The notes under the pieces are model-generated. The model did not search any database, had not been told where the DNA came from, and was given only the letters and a program-made list of their open reading frames with translations. A DNA stretch of 30,206 bases, taken from assembly GCA_964425485.1 (NCBI GenBank), contig CAYRML010000013.1, positions 1 to 30,206 on the forward strand, in the 5' to 3' direction. Of this stretch, positions 8,484 to 17,770 are shown piece after piece (positions within the stretch are counted from its first letter, which is position 1; every line of letters starts with the position of its first letter). Position numbers and translations under genes: made by a program. The stretch is from CAYRML01 sp964425485. GTDB taxonomy: Bacteria > Bacillota > Dehalobacteriia > UBA4068.

Positions 8484-10346
8484 ATGAAAAAAAGCAGGGT
8501 CATCTTAGCCTGTGTTTTAGCGGTTGCCTTGGTATTGTTTATTTCCGCAAATTCTTTTTCCGGCTTTGGCACAAACTGGTTCAAAGCCAATATCACGGAA
8601 GCAGAACTCATCTGCCTTTTCAGCGATGCAAGCGCCGGCAAATCTGCCCTAAACGGTGATGGTAAAGTCATTGTTGGTGAGCTAGCCTCTTTTTGTGCTA
8701 CCGGGTACGATTGGAGTAAGATCAAGGCTGATAAAAATACTTATCCAGATTTACAAAACAACAAGAACGCCGCTGCCGTTTTAAAAATGATGGGTTTAGG
8801 TTATCTAAGCGGCAAAAACAATGGCACTATCGGTGTCAATGATGTGGTCAGCAGAGAAAGGGCCTTGGTCATTTATGCACGTATCCATAATCTGCGCTTT
8901 GCTCAAACTGGTTATGGCGATCCCTCTACCGGAGCTTCCGCTTATGCAAAAGGATATATCGAGCCATTGCTTGTGGCTGGGGTTCTGCTGCAAGATGAAC
9001 AGGGCAATCTGAATATAAAAAATACCAAAACCACCTCAAAAGGCAACAGCTATACTTCCAATATCACATATGTCACGGATGAGATGGATACGGCGGACTA
9101 CTGGGCAAAGCTATGTGATGATCCTAATGCTTTGATTATGACTGCTGCCGAGATAGAATCATTAAATAAGAAGATTTTGTCTGTCAAAGCCACATATACC
9201 AATGATTTGGATGCTCTGCCCGCCACTGTGGACGGCAAGGCTTTAGCCATCGGCTGGGCTTCTTTCAAAACTCCGGATTACCCGACTTATCGTGACGGCA
9301 AGCAGATGAGAGAAGCTGACTATCAGGCTATACGCAATAATATTTTAAATGCCAGGACCTACTCCGATCAGCAAGTTCTCTATGGCATTTGTGTTTCTCA
9401 CACGGATATGCGCTCTATTCCCAGTGATCGGATGATAACCGATGATCTCAATGATCCGGAATATGATGATTTTATGGAATCTGCAGTGTTAGTCAATGAA
9501 CCGATGGTCATTGACGGCACAACTGCCGACAAGAAATTCTATCATGTTATAACTTATTGCTGCAGCGGTTGGGTATCTGCTGAAGATGTTGCCAGATGTG
9601 AGTCAAAAGAAGAATGGCAGGAAGCTAAGGATTATGATCAGCGTCTGGTTGTGACCGGGCAAAAAGTTTATTTGGAAGCAAATGCTTTATCCCCGGACTT
9701 ATCACAGAAATTATTGACTATGGGCACCACATTGGAATTGGTGACGGGAGCAGATAGGCCGGAAAAACTGGATAATCGGGCCACTTATGGCAACTATGTA
9801 GTCAAAATGCCGGCTAAAAACAGCGATGGCAGTTATAGCTGCAAATTAGCTATGATCCCAGTCAACCGCGATGTCTATATTGGTTATCTCCCCATGTCTA
9901 CCGATAATGTTCTTAGACAATTTTTCAAATGTGTAGGGGATCGTTATGGTTGGGGTGGTTTACTGGGATCTATGGATTGCTCATCCATGATTCGAGAGGT
10001 ATACCTTTGCTTTGGCTTGCAGTTGCCGCGTAACAGCAACTGGCAGACAGAAATACCGGCGCAAACTGTTTCTCTGACCGAGGATATGACGGAGGCACAA
10101 CGTATGCAGGTTTTTGATATGCTTAATGCCGGGGATTTGGTCAAAATGCCTGGACATATCACCGTATATTTGGGTAAGAGTGAAGGCCGTTATTATGTTA
10201 TCAGCGCTCTCGGTTTTGTGGTAGAGCCCCTGGAGGACAGCAGTGCTACAACCCGGGTACGGGGGATTGTCGTTAATGATTTATCGGTAAAAAGAGCTTC
10301 CGGCATCACCTGGTTTAACAGTATAGATAAGGTTGTAAAATTTTAG
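8484..10346 (+). CDS. Secreted NlpC/P60 cell-wall hydrolase with SLH-like and SH3 regions
   Basis: 620 residues; ATG at 8484 with AGGAGG 7 bases upstream. An N-terminal signal peptide or anchor spans about 5-23. Residues 87-175 resemble degenerate SLH repeats (YPDLQNNKNAAAVLKMMGLG, then a VVSRERALVIYARI helix). The middle (about 200-380) is like the bacterial SH3-linked segment of YkfC-type proteins. The C-terminal papain-like domain has the catalytic Cys at C499 (GSMDCSSMIREVY) and the His at H558 (KMPGHITVYLG). It probably cleaves the gamma-D-Glu to diamino-acid bond of muropeptides outside the cell. The MBL-fold gene follows after 67 bases with no obvious terminator between, so read-through is possible. 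Confidence 0.85.
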   Translation: MKKSRVILACVLAVALVLFISANSFSGFGTNWFKANITEAELICLFSDASAGKSALNGDGKVIVGELASFCATGYDWSKIKADKNTYPDLQNNKNAAAVLKMMGLGYLSGKNNGTIGVNDVVSRERALVIYARIHNLRFAQTGYGDPSTGASAYAKGYIEPLLVAGVLLQDEQGNLNIKNTKTTSKGNSYTSNITYVTDEMDTADYWAKLCDDPNALIMTAAEIESLNKKILSVKATYTNDLDALPATVDGKALAIGWASFKTPDYPTYRDGKQMREADYQAIRNNILNARTYSDQQVLYGICVSHTDMRSIPSDRMITDDLNDPEYDDFMESAVLVNEPMVIDGTTADKKFYHVITYCCSGWVSAEDVARCESKEEWQEAKDYDQRLVVTGQKVYLEANALSPDLSQKLLTMGTTLELVTGADRPEKLDNRATYGNYVVKMPAKNSDGSYSCKLAMIPVNRDVYIGYLPMSTDNVLRQFFKCVGDRYGWGGLLGSMDCSSMIREVYLCFGLQLPRNSNWQTEIPAQTVSLTEDMTEAQRMQVFDMLNAGDLVKMPGHITVYLGKSEGRYYVISALGFVVEPLEDSSATTRVRGIVVNDLSVKRASGITWFNSIDKVVKF

Positions 10347-10413
10347 CGATTTACCCCCGTATTTTTTGGATAATGTTTATGGGGCAGTAAATATTTCTTG
10401 AGGAGATGGGGAC

Positions 10414-11238
10414 ATGATAATCAAAACATTGGTAGAAAATACGGCCGTAAGCGAGGATTTCAAGAGCGAGCATGGTCTGAGTTTTTATATAGAGACCAAA
10501 TCCCATAAGCTGCTTTTTGATGTGGGCGCCAGCACATTTTTTATCGATAATGCCAGTAAGTTAGGTGTTGACCTGACAGCAGTCGATGCATTGATCATCT
10601 CACATGGGCATAATGATCATGGCGGCGGTATAGGTGCGTTTTTACACATTAACGAAAAAGCTCCTATTTATTTTAACAAGCAGGCATTTATGAGGCATTA
10701 TGCAAACCGGCCGGATGGCAGTTCCCTTGATATAGGTTTGGATGAAACTTTATTGCCCAATCAGCGCTTCGTTTTTATCGATGATTTCAGACAAATAGAT
10801 GAGGAGTTGTCTTTGTTTTCTGATGTCAAAGGACAGAAGTTTTACTCTTCAGCTTGCAAGCATCTGTTTATGGTGACGGATGCCGGCATGGTTCCCGATG
10901 ATTTTGCTCATGAGCAAAATTTGGTCGTGCAGGAGGAGGGTAAATTTGTACTATTTGCCGGTTGCGCCCACCGTGGTATAGTCAATATAGTCAATCGTTT
11001 TCAAGAACGCTATGGCCGATACCCTGATCATGTGATAGGGGGTCTCCATCTTTATAATCCCGGATCCGGCAAATCCGAAGACCCGGAGTTGATTGAACAA
11101 ATAGGTGAATATCTGCTCAGTACAGGCTCGGTTTATTATACCTGCCATTGTACGGGGATGGAGGCATATGCGCATCTGAAGGGCATGATCAAGGATAAAA
11201 TGAATTATCTTGCGGCCGGCAGCTGCCTCAATCTTTGA
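10414..11238 (+). CDS. Metallo-beta-lactamase-fold hydrolase (COG1237-like)
   Basis: 274 residues; ATG at 10414 with TTGAGGAGATGGGG upstream. The metal motif SHGHNDHGGG gives H64, H66, D68 and H69. Later metal-ligand regions are FAGCAHRGIVNIV and VIGGLHLYNPG, and the C-terminus has YTCHCTGMEAY. This layout is typical of the group annotated as 7,8-dihydropterin-6-yl-methyl-4-(beta-D-ribofuranosyl)aminobenzene-5'-phosphate synthase-like proteins. That activity is established only for archaeal members, so the substrate here is unknown. No signal peptide is seen, so it is cytoplasmic. It ends just before a strong bidirectional terminator shared with the serpin gene. Confidence 0.85.
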   Translation: MIIKTLVENTAVSEDFKSEHGLSFYIETKSHKLLFDVGASTFFIDNASKLGVDLTAVDALIISHGHNDHGGGIGAFLHINEKAPIYFNKQAFMRHYANRPDGSSLDIGLDETLLPNQRFVFIDDFRQIDEELSLFSDVKGQKFYSSACKHLFMVTDAGMVPDDFAHEQNLVVQEEGKFVLFAGCAHRGIVNIVNRFQERYGRYPDHVIGGLHLYNPGSGKSEDPELIEQIGEYLLSTGSVYYTCHCTGMEAYAHLKGMIKDKMNYLAAGSCLNL

Positions 11239-11240
11239 TT

Positions 11241-11277
11241 AAAAAAAGGACTCTCTTTTAAAGAGAGTCCTTTTTTT
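11241..11277. terminator. Bidirectional intrinsic terminator between MBL-fold and serpin genes
   Basis: The palindrome centres on the TTTTAAA at 11256-11262. The GGACTCTC/GAGAGTCC stem is flanked by an A-run on the left and a T-run on the right, so it works for both convergent genes. Confidence 0.9.
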
Positions 11278-11285
11278 AGGGCTTA

Positions 11286-12535
11286 TTATATGTTCAGCAC
11301 TTTACCCATAAATAGTATGCTATTTGTGCTGTCATCAACGATAAGGAACAGGAAAGGACGATCAGCAATAAAAGTCGGAGGCGCTTCCNNNNNNNNNNCT
11401 CTATTGGCAATGCGGTTTCTTTCATTTCTACAACAGTTGCGGCTGCGGCTTCGCTGCCGGACTCATTTACTTCTATTACCGCTTTATGTAAGACTTTACT
11501 TATATTGATGTTGTCAGTGATGCCGGAGAAATCAGCCTGTTCGCCAAAAGCTTCACCCATGCCGAGGGCGGTGAGGCTATCATTGAGGTTCTTGATGCCA
11601 TAATCCAGCTTAAAGCGGGGTATTTGCAGATTGACAGTGTCTTTTCCCAGAATACTGTTTTTGATAGTTTGCCATTTTTCCGCATCAAGATTGCTGATAA
11701 AATCATTGATATCCAGTCCTTCCAACGGCAGTATGCAATACATGGCAGTATGGCCGTTGCCATAAGGCAAGCGCACGGCCTGATAATCACTGCCGGCGCC
11801 ATACTCACCGGCCTCATTTTTCAGCATCATATCCACGGTTTGCTCTTGACCTTCATAAGTGGTAAAAACCTTATCAAAGGTGTTTTCGCTTTTGAAAGCT
11901 TCGCTCCATTGCCCTTTAAAATAGAGGGCATTGATAATATACATCACCACATCGGCATCGATAGGGGCAGAGATCATTTTTGTGATTTTTTGCTCGGTAG
12001 CTTCAGCTATCCATTGATTGATGGTATCGGCCGCCGTATCTTTGGAGAAATCTATTTCCATCACTTCTGCCCAAAAATCCTTCTGGTTGATAGCGACAAA
12101 ATCAGGGTTTATCTCTCTCCCTTGCCTGATCCAGATAGAATTAGAGATATCCAGGGTTATGTCTTTATCGATATTTTGCAGATAGGGCAGCAGATTAGCA
12201 TAACTTGTGTTAATTATGTCTTGACTAAGTCCGGACAAGCTCAAAGTTTCGGCCATGGCTTGTTCGGTGCTGCTGGCCGCGCCATTATAGGTCATAGTTA
12301 AGGCTGTGGAGATGCTTAAAGGAGAGATAAAGATGTTGGAATTTTTATCTTCGCTGTTCAGTTGTTGGAAAATATCGAAAGCAAATTGCTGATTTGCCTC
12401 TAAGACTGAGCCGTCTATCTTTGCGATGTCATAGTTTTTCTCAACAGCATTTCCGTTGTCGTCATTGGCACAGGCCGAAAAGGCAAACATCGATATAGCC
12501 AGAATTGCTAAAATTAGCAGTAATTTCTTCATCAT
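11286..12535 (-). CDS. Serpin (serine protease inhibitor) lipoprotein, interrupted by an assembly gap
   Basis: A type II signal peptide ends in the lipobox FSAC, so the protein should be membrane-anchored outside the cell. The body is a typical serpin: FAFDIFQQLN, NIFISPLSISTALTMTYNGA, and FKGQWSEAF at the expected places. The hinge GSEAAAATVVEM has small residues at P12-P9, as in inhibitory serpins. Ten Ns (11389-11398) interrupt the reactive-centre loop. Past the gap, the frame that continues as PTFIADRPFLFLIVDDSTN then SILFMGKVLNI is the classic serpin C-terminus and ends at TAA 11286-11288. Reading straight through ten Ns gives a different frame, so the gap length is a placeholder; the true missing length should be 3n+2 bases. 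The start may be the ATG at 12535 or 12532; GGGAGGA precedes both. Confidence 0.9.
11389..11398. other. Assembly gap (10 Ns)
   Basis: Ten unknown bases fall inside the serpin reactive-centre loop. Frame analysis on both sides shows that ten is not the true length. Confidence 0.98.
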
Positions 12536-12634
12536 ATTGTCCTCCCCTGGATTTTTATCCCTATGCCTATTGGACTAGAGTATGCGGCAAATGTTCCTGG
12601 CAAAAAGGCAAAAACAGAGCGCAGGCAGGCAGTG

Positions 12635-13918
12635 TTAGGCAGGTGAGGCTTCTTGTTCCGATGGGGGAATGGTCTTTTTTTTGCCGAAAGCAGTCAGCAG
12701 GATAAAGATGATGGCCAGTACAAAAGTGATGGCTGCATAAACAAACAGCAGTCGATAATCCTGGAAGATATCATGGATCAAGCCGAAAAGAGCCGGGCTG
12801 GCTATAGAAGCAGCCGAGGCGAAAAAATAATAATAGCCTGTATAACGGCCTAAATGATCATCAGAAGAAAGATCCAGCACCAGCGGCAGGCAATTGGTAT
12901 TGACCAAGGCCCAGGCAAATCCTGCGCCCAGCATCAGCACCTTGATAAAGGTCAAACTGACGGTAAAAAGGGCTAAAAAGAATAGTACGGCGCAGATAGC
13001 TATACCCAATAAAAGTATTTTTTTTCGTCCCAGATGACCGCCAATAATACCGGCCGGCACAGCACCAGCGATGAAGGCAAGAGCAAAATAGGCCAGGGCA
13101 AAAGATGCTTCTCCCGCACTAACCCCCATATCTTTGGTCACATAAAGAGTAAAATAGGTTTCCAATGAATTTATGCCGGCAAAGACAAAGAAAATCGCCA
13201 CCAGCAAGAAAAGTAAATTTTTACTGTGCAGCCGATGATATGTTTTTTGCTTAAGCTTTTCTTCTTTTTCCTGCCGGCGTTTTTCTTTCACCCTGTGCCA
13301 GATAGTGGTATTATCTTTACTCAAAGAGGGTTCACGCAAAAATAATAGAAAGGCCACCCAAATAGCGACCATGATGATGGCGGCAAATAAAAAAGGCCTA
13401 TCCATGCCGCCGGCCATCAGTAGTTTACCTCCGATTAAAAGGGCTAAAATACTACCGACTCCGCCCATGAGGTTGATCACCCCATTGGCTTGAGAACGTA
13501 GATTGACCGGGACAAAGTCCGGCATAAGAGCGATAACAGGAGTGCGCCAACAAGACATGATGAAATTGAATAATATCACTACCAGCATAAGCATTAATAG
13601 ATTGGTGCTTAAAGGTATAAAGGCAAACAAAACAGCGCATAAGGGCATACCAATAAGTATATAAGGCATCCTTTTGCCAAAACGTGTGCGAGTACTGTCG
13701 CTGAGTTCGCCGATCAGAGGTTGGAAGATAACGGCAAAAATATTATCTATGGACATGATGATGCCGATGAGGACAGTTTTGCTCAAAAATGTATCCAGGA
13801 TCAAGGGCACATAAGCATTATACATAGCCCAGATCAAAGACAGGATCAAAAAGCCACAGCCGATAAAGACTGTTTTTTTCAAATCCAGATTTTTGAGATT
13901 AGCAATGATGTTATTCAA
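12635..13918 (-). CDS. MFS transporter, SLC45/GPH-like (possible sugar:cation symporter)
   Basis: 427 residues with about twelve hydrophobic segments and a central charged loop (KEKRRQEKEEKLKQK) between the two halves. The segments GELSDSTRTRFGKRMPYILI and ALMPDFVPVNLRSQANGVIN match the conserved loop motifs of the SLC45 and GPH-type MFS group, many of which carry sugars with protons or sodium. The start is TTG at 13918, with AAAGGAGAG about 10 bases upstream. It is upstream of the serpin gene on the same strand with a 99-base gap, so the two may share a transcript. The substrate cannot be named from sequence. It diverges from the subtilase gene at 14168. Confidence 0.82.
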   Translation of the reverse strand: MNNIIANLKNLDLKKTVFIGCGFLILSLIWAMYNAYVPLILDTFLSKTVLIGIIMSIDNIFAVIFQPLIGELSDSTRTRFGKRMPYILIGMPLCAVLFAFIPLSTNLLMLMLVVILFNFIMSCWRTPVIALMPDFVPVNLRSQANGVINLMGGVGSILALLIGGKLLMAGGMDRPFLFAAIIMVAIWVAFLLFLREPSLSKDNTTIWHRVKEKRRQEKEEKLKQKTYHRLHSKNLLFLLVAIFFVFAGINSLETYFTLYVTKDMGVSAGEASFALAYFALAFIAGAVPAGIIGGHLGRKKILLLGIAICAVLFFLALFTVSLTFIKVLMLGAGFAWALVNTNCLPLVLDLSSDDHLGRYTGYYYFFASAASIASPALFGLIHDIFQDYRLLFVYAAITFVLAIIFILLTAFGKKKTIPPSEQEASPA

Positions 13919-14167
13919 TATATAGGCTCTCCTTTGCGCATCGCATATAAATTATGATAGTCTTCGCTGGAAAAAGAGTTCTTCCTGCACGGTTTAGATA
14001 AAGTCGTCACAATAACTCATTATTGACCGCAGGATAAAACTATCATTTGGCTATTACAAGGCTGTTGTTTACAACCATAAATCTATATGGTAAAATAAAA
14101 TGCCAGGATATATTTGGTATATGATATTTTATGATAGAATCTAATTAAATTAAGGAGGTCTTGCATA

Positions 14168-15688
14168 ATGAAAAAGTGGTTGGCAGCTTTGGTTGTTATT
14201 TCAGTGGTGTTTGCTTTCAGCATAACTGCTTCAGCCACCTCTGTTAACAATGGACATAATAATAGTTTTGGTGTATCGGATAATTATGCACAAGTCAAAG
14301 TCAATGATACTTCCGGAACGATAAAATATCGTGCCATAGTTTATTTTGATAATGGCGTTAACGCCGAAATAATCAAAGAGTTATATGGCGTTGTGAACAG
14401 AATTTATAAAAACATCCCAGCTACTTCTGCTGATTTGCCAGCCTCGGCGATTATGGTTTTAGATAAAATGCCTGGTGTTACTGTAGAACCAGATGTGCGG
14501 GTCTCTCTAGAAACACAAACGCAGGATTGGGGTTTGCTCAATGTAAACGTACCCCAAGCTTGGTCCTCTAATCTGACCGGCAGCGGTGTTAAAGTGGCGG
14601 TGGTTGATACAGGCATCGCTCAACATGAAGATTTAGATATTGCTGGTGGCAAGACTTTTGTCTCAGGTACTATTTCCTATAATGATGATAATGGACACGG
14701 CACTCATGTGGCAGGTATCATCGGAGCTGAAAATAATGATACAGGCACTGTGGGTGTGGCTTATGATGCCGGATTATATGCGGTCAAGGTTATGAATGCC
14801 AACGGTGAAGGCTATTATTCTGATATAATTGCCGGTATTGATTGGTGCATCAGTAATAAGATGGATATTGTTAATTTAAGCCTTGGTGGCAATGCTGGAT
14901 CAACAAGTTTAAAGAGGATCATAGACCAGGCTTATAGCAAAGGTGTTTTGGTCGTTGCTGCCGCTGGTAACGATGGTACCAGCAATACCAGACTAGACAA
15001 TGTGAATTATCCTGCCAGATATTCTTCTGCTATCGCTGTTGCTGCTACTGATAGCAGCAACCAGAGAGCTTCCTTTTCCTCCACGGGCAGCACGGTAGAG
15101 GTTGCCGCCCCCGGCGTCAGTGTTCTCAGTACTTATCCTTCAAATCAATATGTATATATGAGTGGCACTTCCATGGCCACACCTTATACAGTGGGTACTT
15201 TGGCCTTATATAAACAAGCTTATCCCAATCTTTCTGCTGCACAATTACGCAGCAAGCTGACAAGGGGGGCGCTTGATCTTGGAACAAGGGGCAAGGATAA
15301 TATATATGGCTATGGATTGATACAAGCCCCGGTAATTTCCACACCACAAGATCCAGAGGATCCGGAAGAAGACACAACGTTGCGTACAGTCACGGATCTA
15401 TCCGTGGGAAAAGATATCTATAAAAAAGGCAGCAGTGTAGCTGTTTCAGTCAAAGTTGTTGACAAGGATGGCAAGGCGATATACAGGGCATCTGTCAAAT
15501 TGAAGATTATTACTCCTACTGGCAGGACTATATCTTATTCTATGACTACCAATCGCAACGGCTTAGCCAGCAAGTCTTTTATTACCAGATCTTCTGCTTA
15601 CCCCAAGGGCACATATGAGCTGAATGCCATCTCTTCATATAAAACATATGAAACGAGTAGTGATACGGCCTCTTTTGTATTGCAATAG
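14168..15688 (+). CDS. Secreted subtilisin-like serine protease (S8) with C-terminal Ig-like domain
   Basis: 506 residues; ATG at 14168 with the strong site AAGGAGGT upstream. A Sec signal peptide (1-24, ending ASA) is followed by an inhibitor-I9-like propeptide (about 50-115), then the S8 catalytic domain. The catalytic triad is D147 (AVVDTGI), H177 (NGHGTHVAG) and S335 (SGTSMATP), with the oxyanion Asn at N268 (AAAGNDG). An acidic linker PQDPEDPEEDTT (393-404) leads to a C-terminal beta-sandwich (about 408-506) of the bacterial Ig-like type, perhaps for substrate or wall binding. It should be an active extracellular protease. The divergent MFS/serpin unit lies next to it, so the serpin could be a guard against this enzyme (inference). 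Confidence 0.93.
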   Translation: MKKWLAALVVISVVFAFSITASATSVNNGHNNSFGVSDNYAQVKVNDTSGTIKYRAIVYFDNGVNAEIIKELYGVVNRIYKNIPATSADLPASAIMVLDKMPGVTVEPDVRVSLETQTQDWGLLNVNVPQAWSSNLTGSGVKVAVVDTGIAQHEDLDIAGGKTFVSGTISYNDDNGHGTHVAGIIGAENNDTGTVGVAYDAGLYAVKVMNANGEGYYSDIIAGIDWCISNKMDIVNLSLGGNAGSTSLKRIIDQAYSKGVLVVAAAGNDGTSNTRLDNVNYPARYSSAIAVAATDSSNQRASFSSTGSTVEVAAPGVSVLSTYPSNQYVYMSGTSMATPYTVGTLALYKQAYPNLSAAQLRSKLTRGALDLGTRGKDNIYGYGLIQAPVISTPQDPEDPEEDTTLRTVTDLSVGKDIYKKGSSVAVSVKVVDKDGKAIYRASVKLKIITPTGRTISYSMTTNRNGLASKSFITRSSAYPKGTYELNAISSYKTYETSSDTASFVLQ

Positions 15689-15842
15689 TATAATAAAAAC
15701 AAATCAATGATATTGCCCGGCAATGGTCTCAAAAACCCTTGCCGGCAGCAAAAGGTAGAATAATTTTGTTTACAGAATTATGATCGATATAAATATTTCA
15801 GTGGTTGTTCATATGCTCTTCTATGGGCAATAAAAAAATATT

Positions 15843-15877
15843 TTGCAATAACAGTTAATTATGTTATAATTAACTGT
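15843..15877 (+). promoter_or_regulatory. typA promoter overlapped by an 11-bp inverted repeat
   Basis: TTGCAA (15843-15848) and TATAAT (15865-15870) are 16 bases apart. A perfect inverted repeat, ACAGTTAATTA (15851-15861) with TAATTAACTGT (15867-15877), covers the spacer and the -10 box, as an operator would. Because GTTTTTTT follows, the same sequence could also act as a weak terminator on + strand transcripts. Confidence 0.55.
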
Positions 15878-15914
15878 TGTTTTTTTGACTGGAAAGGTAG
15901 GCAAATCATAATAT

Positions 15915-17744
15915 ATGGAAAAACCCAATTTAAGAAACATCGCAATAATTGCCCATGTCGATCATGGGAAAACAACCTTGGTTGATGCTATGCTGAAGCA
16001 AAGCGGAACTTTTCGTGAGAATCAGCAGGTAGTTGAAAGGGTCATGGACTCCAATGCCCTGGAGAGAGAGCGGGGTATCACTATTTTATCCAAAAACACT
16101 GCTGTGCGCTGGCAAGGGACCAAGATAAACATCATCGATACGCCAGGGCATGCAGATTTTGGTGGCGAGGTGGAAAGAGTCCTGCAAATGGTCAACGGTG
16201 TGCTTCTGATAGTAGATTCTTTTGAGGGCCCAATGCCGCAGACTCGTTTTGTTCTGAGGAAAGCTTTGGAACTTGATCTGATCCCTATTGTTGTCATCAA
16301 CAAGATAGATCGTCCGGATGCCCGCCCTTATGAAGTGGTGGATGAAGTACTCGATCTTTTTATAGAATTAGGCGCCAATGAGGAGCAATTGGATTTTCCC
16401 GTGGTTTATGTTTCCGCTCGTCAGGGGATTGCCGGATTGGAGCCGGAAGCTTTGAGTGATTCTTTGCAACCGCTATTTGATGTCATAATGCAGCATATAC
16501 CGGCGCCGAAAGTAGATAGTCAAGCGCCGCTGCAATTATTGGTGACCACTTTGGATTATGATGATTATGTGGGCAAAATCGTGATCGGCCGCATCGAGAG
16601 GGGTCAAATCAGCCGCAATGAAAATATAAACCTTATAAAAAGAGACGGCAGTATGCAGAGCGTGAAGGTCGGCAAAGTCATGCTTTTTGAAGGTCTGAAA
16701 AGGCAAGAAGTCGAGCAGGCTGGTGCCGGTGAAATCGTGGCCTTGACCGGACTTACGGAGGCAAGTATCGGAGACACGGTGGCCTGTGCGGAGGATCCGC
16801 AAGCTTTACCTACCATAGAATTGGACGAGCCGACTTTGTCCATGAATTTCATGGTCAATACCAGCCCTTTTGCTGGGCGGGAGGGCAATTTTGTCACTTC
16901 ACGTAAGATTCGCGAACGTTTGTTCAAAGAGGTGGAGACCAATGTCAGCATGCGGGTGGAGGAGACTGCTTCTCCTGATTGCTTCAAAGTTTCTGGGCGT
17001 GGGGAACTGCACCTTTCTATTCTTATCGAAAATATGCGACGCGAAGGTTATGAGATGCAGGTCTCCAATCCTCAGGTCATATATAAGGTCATAGATGGTG
17101 TCAAATGCGAGCCTATGGAGAGGCTGACTTGTGATCTGCCGGAAAAATTCATGGGTGCCGTTATGGAGCTTTTAGGCAAGCGCAAGGCGGAAATGATAAA
17201 TATGGTCAACTTGTCCGAAACGCAGATAAGGCTGCAATTTAGCATCCCGGCCCGTGGCCTCATCGGTTTTCGTGGCGATTTTCTTTCACAAACGAGAGGC
17301 GAAGGCATGATGAGCCATGTCTTTATGGGTTACGAGCCCTTTAAGGGCGAGATACCAGGGCGTAACAGAGGCGCTCTGATTGCTTTTGAAAGCGGTGAAA
17401 CAACTGCCTATGGCCTGTTTTCAGCTCAGGACAGAGGAGTGCTGTTTGTCAATCCTGGCTTGCATGTTTATAAAGGAATGATTGTTGGCGAGCATAACAG
17501 GGAGCAGGATTTGGAAGTCAATGTCTGCAAGAAAAAGCAGCTGACCAATATGCGAACCAGCTCTGCAGACGAGGCTTTAAGGCTGGAAAGACCACGCCAG
17601 TTGTCTTTGGAACAATCTTTGGAATTTATTAATGAGGATGAATTGGTGGAAATCACACCAAAAAATATACGTTTGCGCAAGCGTTTTCTGGATCATTCCG
17701 AGCGTGTGCGATATGCTAAAGAAAAACAGGCCGAACAATCATAA
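15915..17744 (+). CDS. typA: Ribosome-associated GTPase TypA/BipA
   Basis: 609 residues, full length for the family. GTP motifs: G1 AHVDHGKTT (13-21), G2 RGITI (53-57), G3 DTPGH (75-79) and G4 NKID (129-132). The EF-G-like domains follow, and the TypA-specific C-terminus is present (ARGLIGFRGDFLSQTRGEG and a Lys/Arg-rich tail). It binds the ribosome and helps 50S assembly and stress adaptation, especially in the cold. The ATG at 15915 gives the conserved N-terminus EKPNLRNIAIIAHVDHGKTT; the nearest SD-like sequence (AAGGTAGG) lies about 14 bases upstream, so initiation may be weak. It is monocistronic between its own promoter and a terminator. Confidence 0.96.
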   Translation: MEKPNLRNIAIIAHVDHGKTTLVDAMLKQSGTFRENQQVVERVMDSNALERERGITILSKNTAVRWQGTKINIIDTPGHADFGGEVERVLQMVNGVLLIVDSFEGPMPQTRFVLRKALELDLIPIVVINKIDRPDARPYEVVDEVLDLFIELGANEEQLDFPVVYVSARQGIAGLEPEALSDSLQPLFDVIMQHIPAPKVDSQAPLQLLVTTLDYDDYVGKIVIGRIERGQISRNENINLIKRDGSMQSVKVGKVMLFEGLKRQEVEQAGAGEIVALTGLTEASIGDTVACAEDPQALPTIELDEPTLSMNFMVNTSPFAGREGNFVTSRKIRERLFKEVETNVSMRVEETASPDCFKVSGRGELHLSILIENMRREGYEMQVSNPQVIYKVIDGVKCEPMERLTCDLPEKFMGAVMELLGKRKAEMINMVNLSETQIRLQFSIPARGLIGFRGDFLSQTRGEGMMSHVFMGYEPFKGEIPGRNRGALIAFESGETTAYGLFSAQDRGVLFVNPGLHVYKGMIVGEHNREQDLEVNVCKKKQLTNMRTSSADEALRLERPRQLSLEQSLEFINEDELVEITPKNIRLRKRFLDHSERVRYAKEKQAEQS

Positions 17745-17770
17745 AAACCGGATATCAAAATCCGGTTTTT
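17743..17770. terminator. Bidirectional terminator of typA and the 54-residue ORF
   Basis: An 11-bp perfect stem, AAAAACCGGAT with ATCCGGTTTTT, has a 6-base loop. The stop codons of both convergent genes lie at its edges. Confidence 0.9.

Noticed and set aside
11624..12301. 225-residue ORF on the + strand opposite the serpin
   Set aside because: The serpin frame is clearly the coding one; this is its antisense shadow with no ribosome binding site.
15711..15745. CCGGCAA/TTGCCGG inverted repeat after the subtilase as a terminator
   Set aside because: The 7-bp stem has a 15-base loop and no following T-run, so termination is not well supported.
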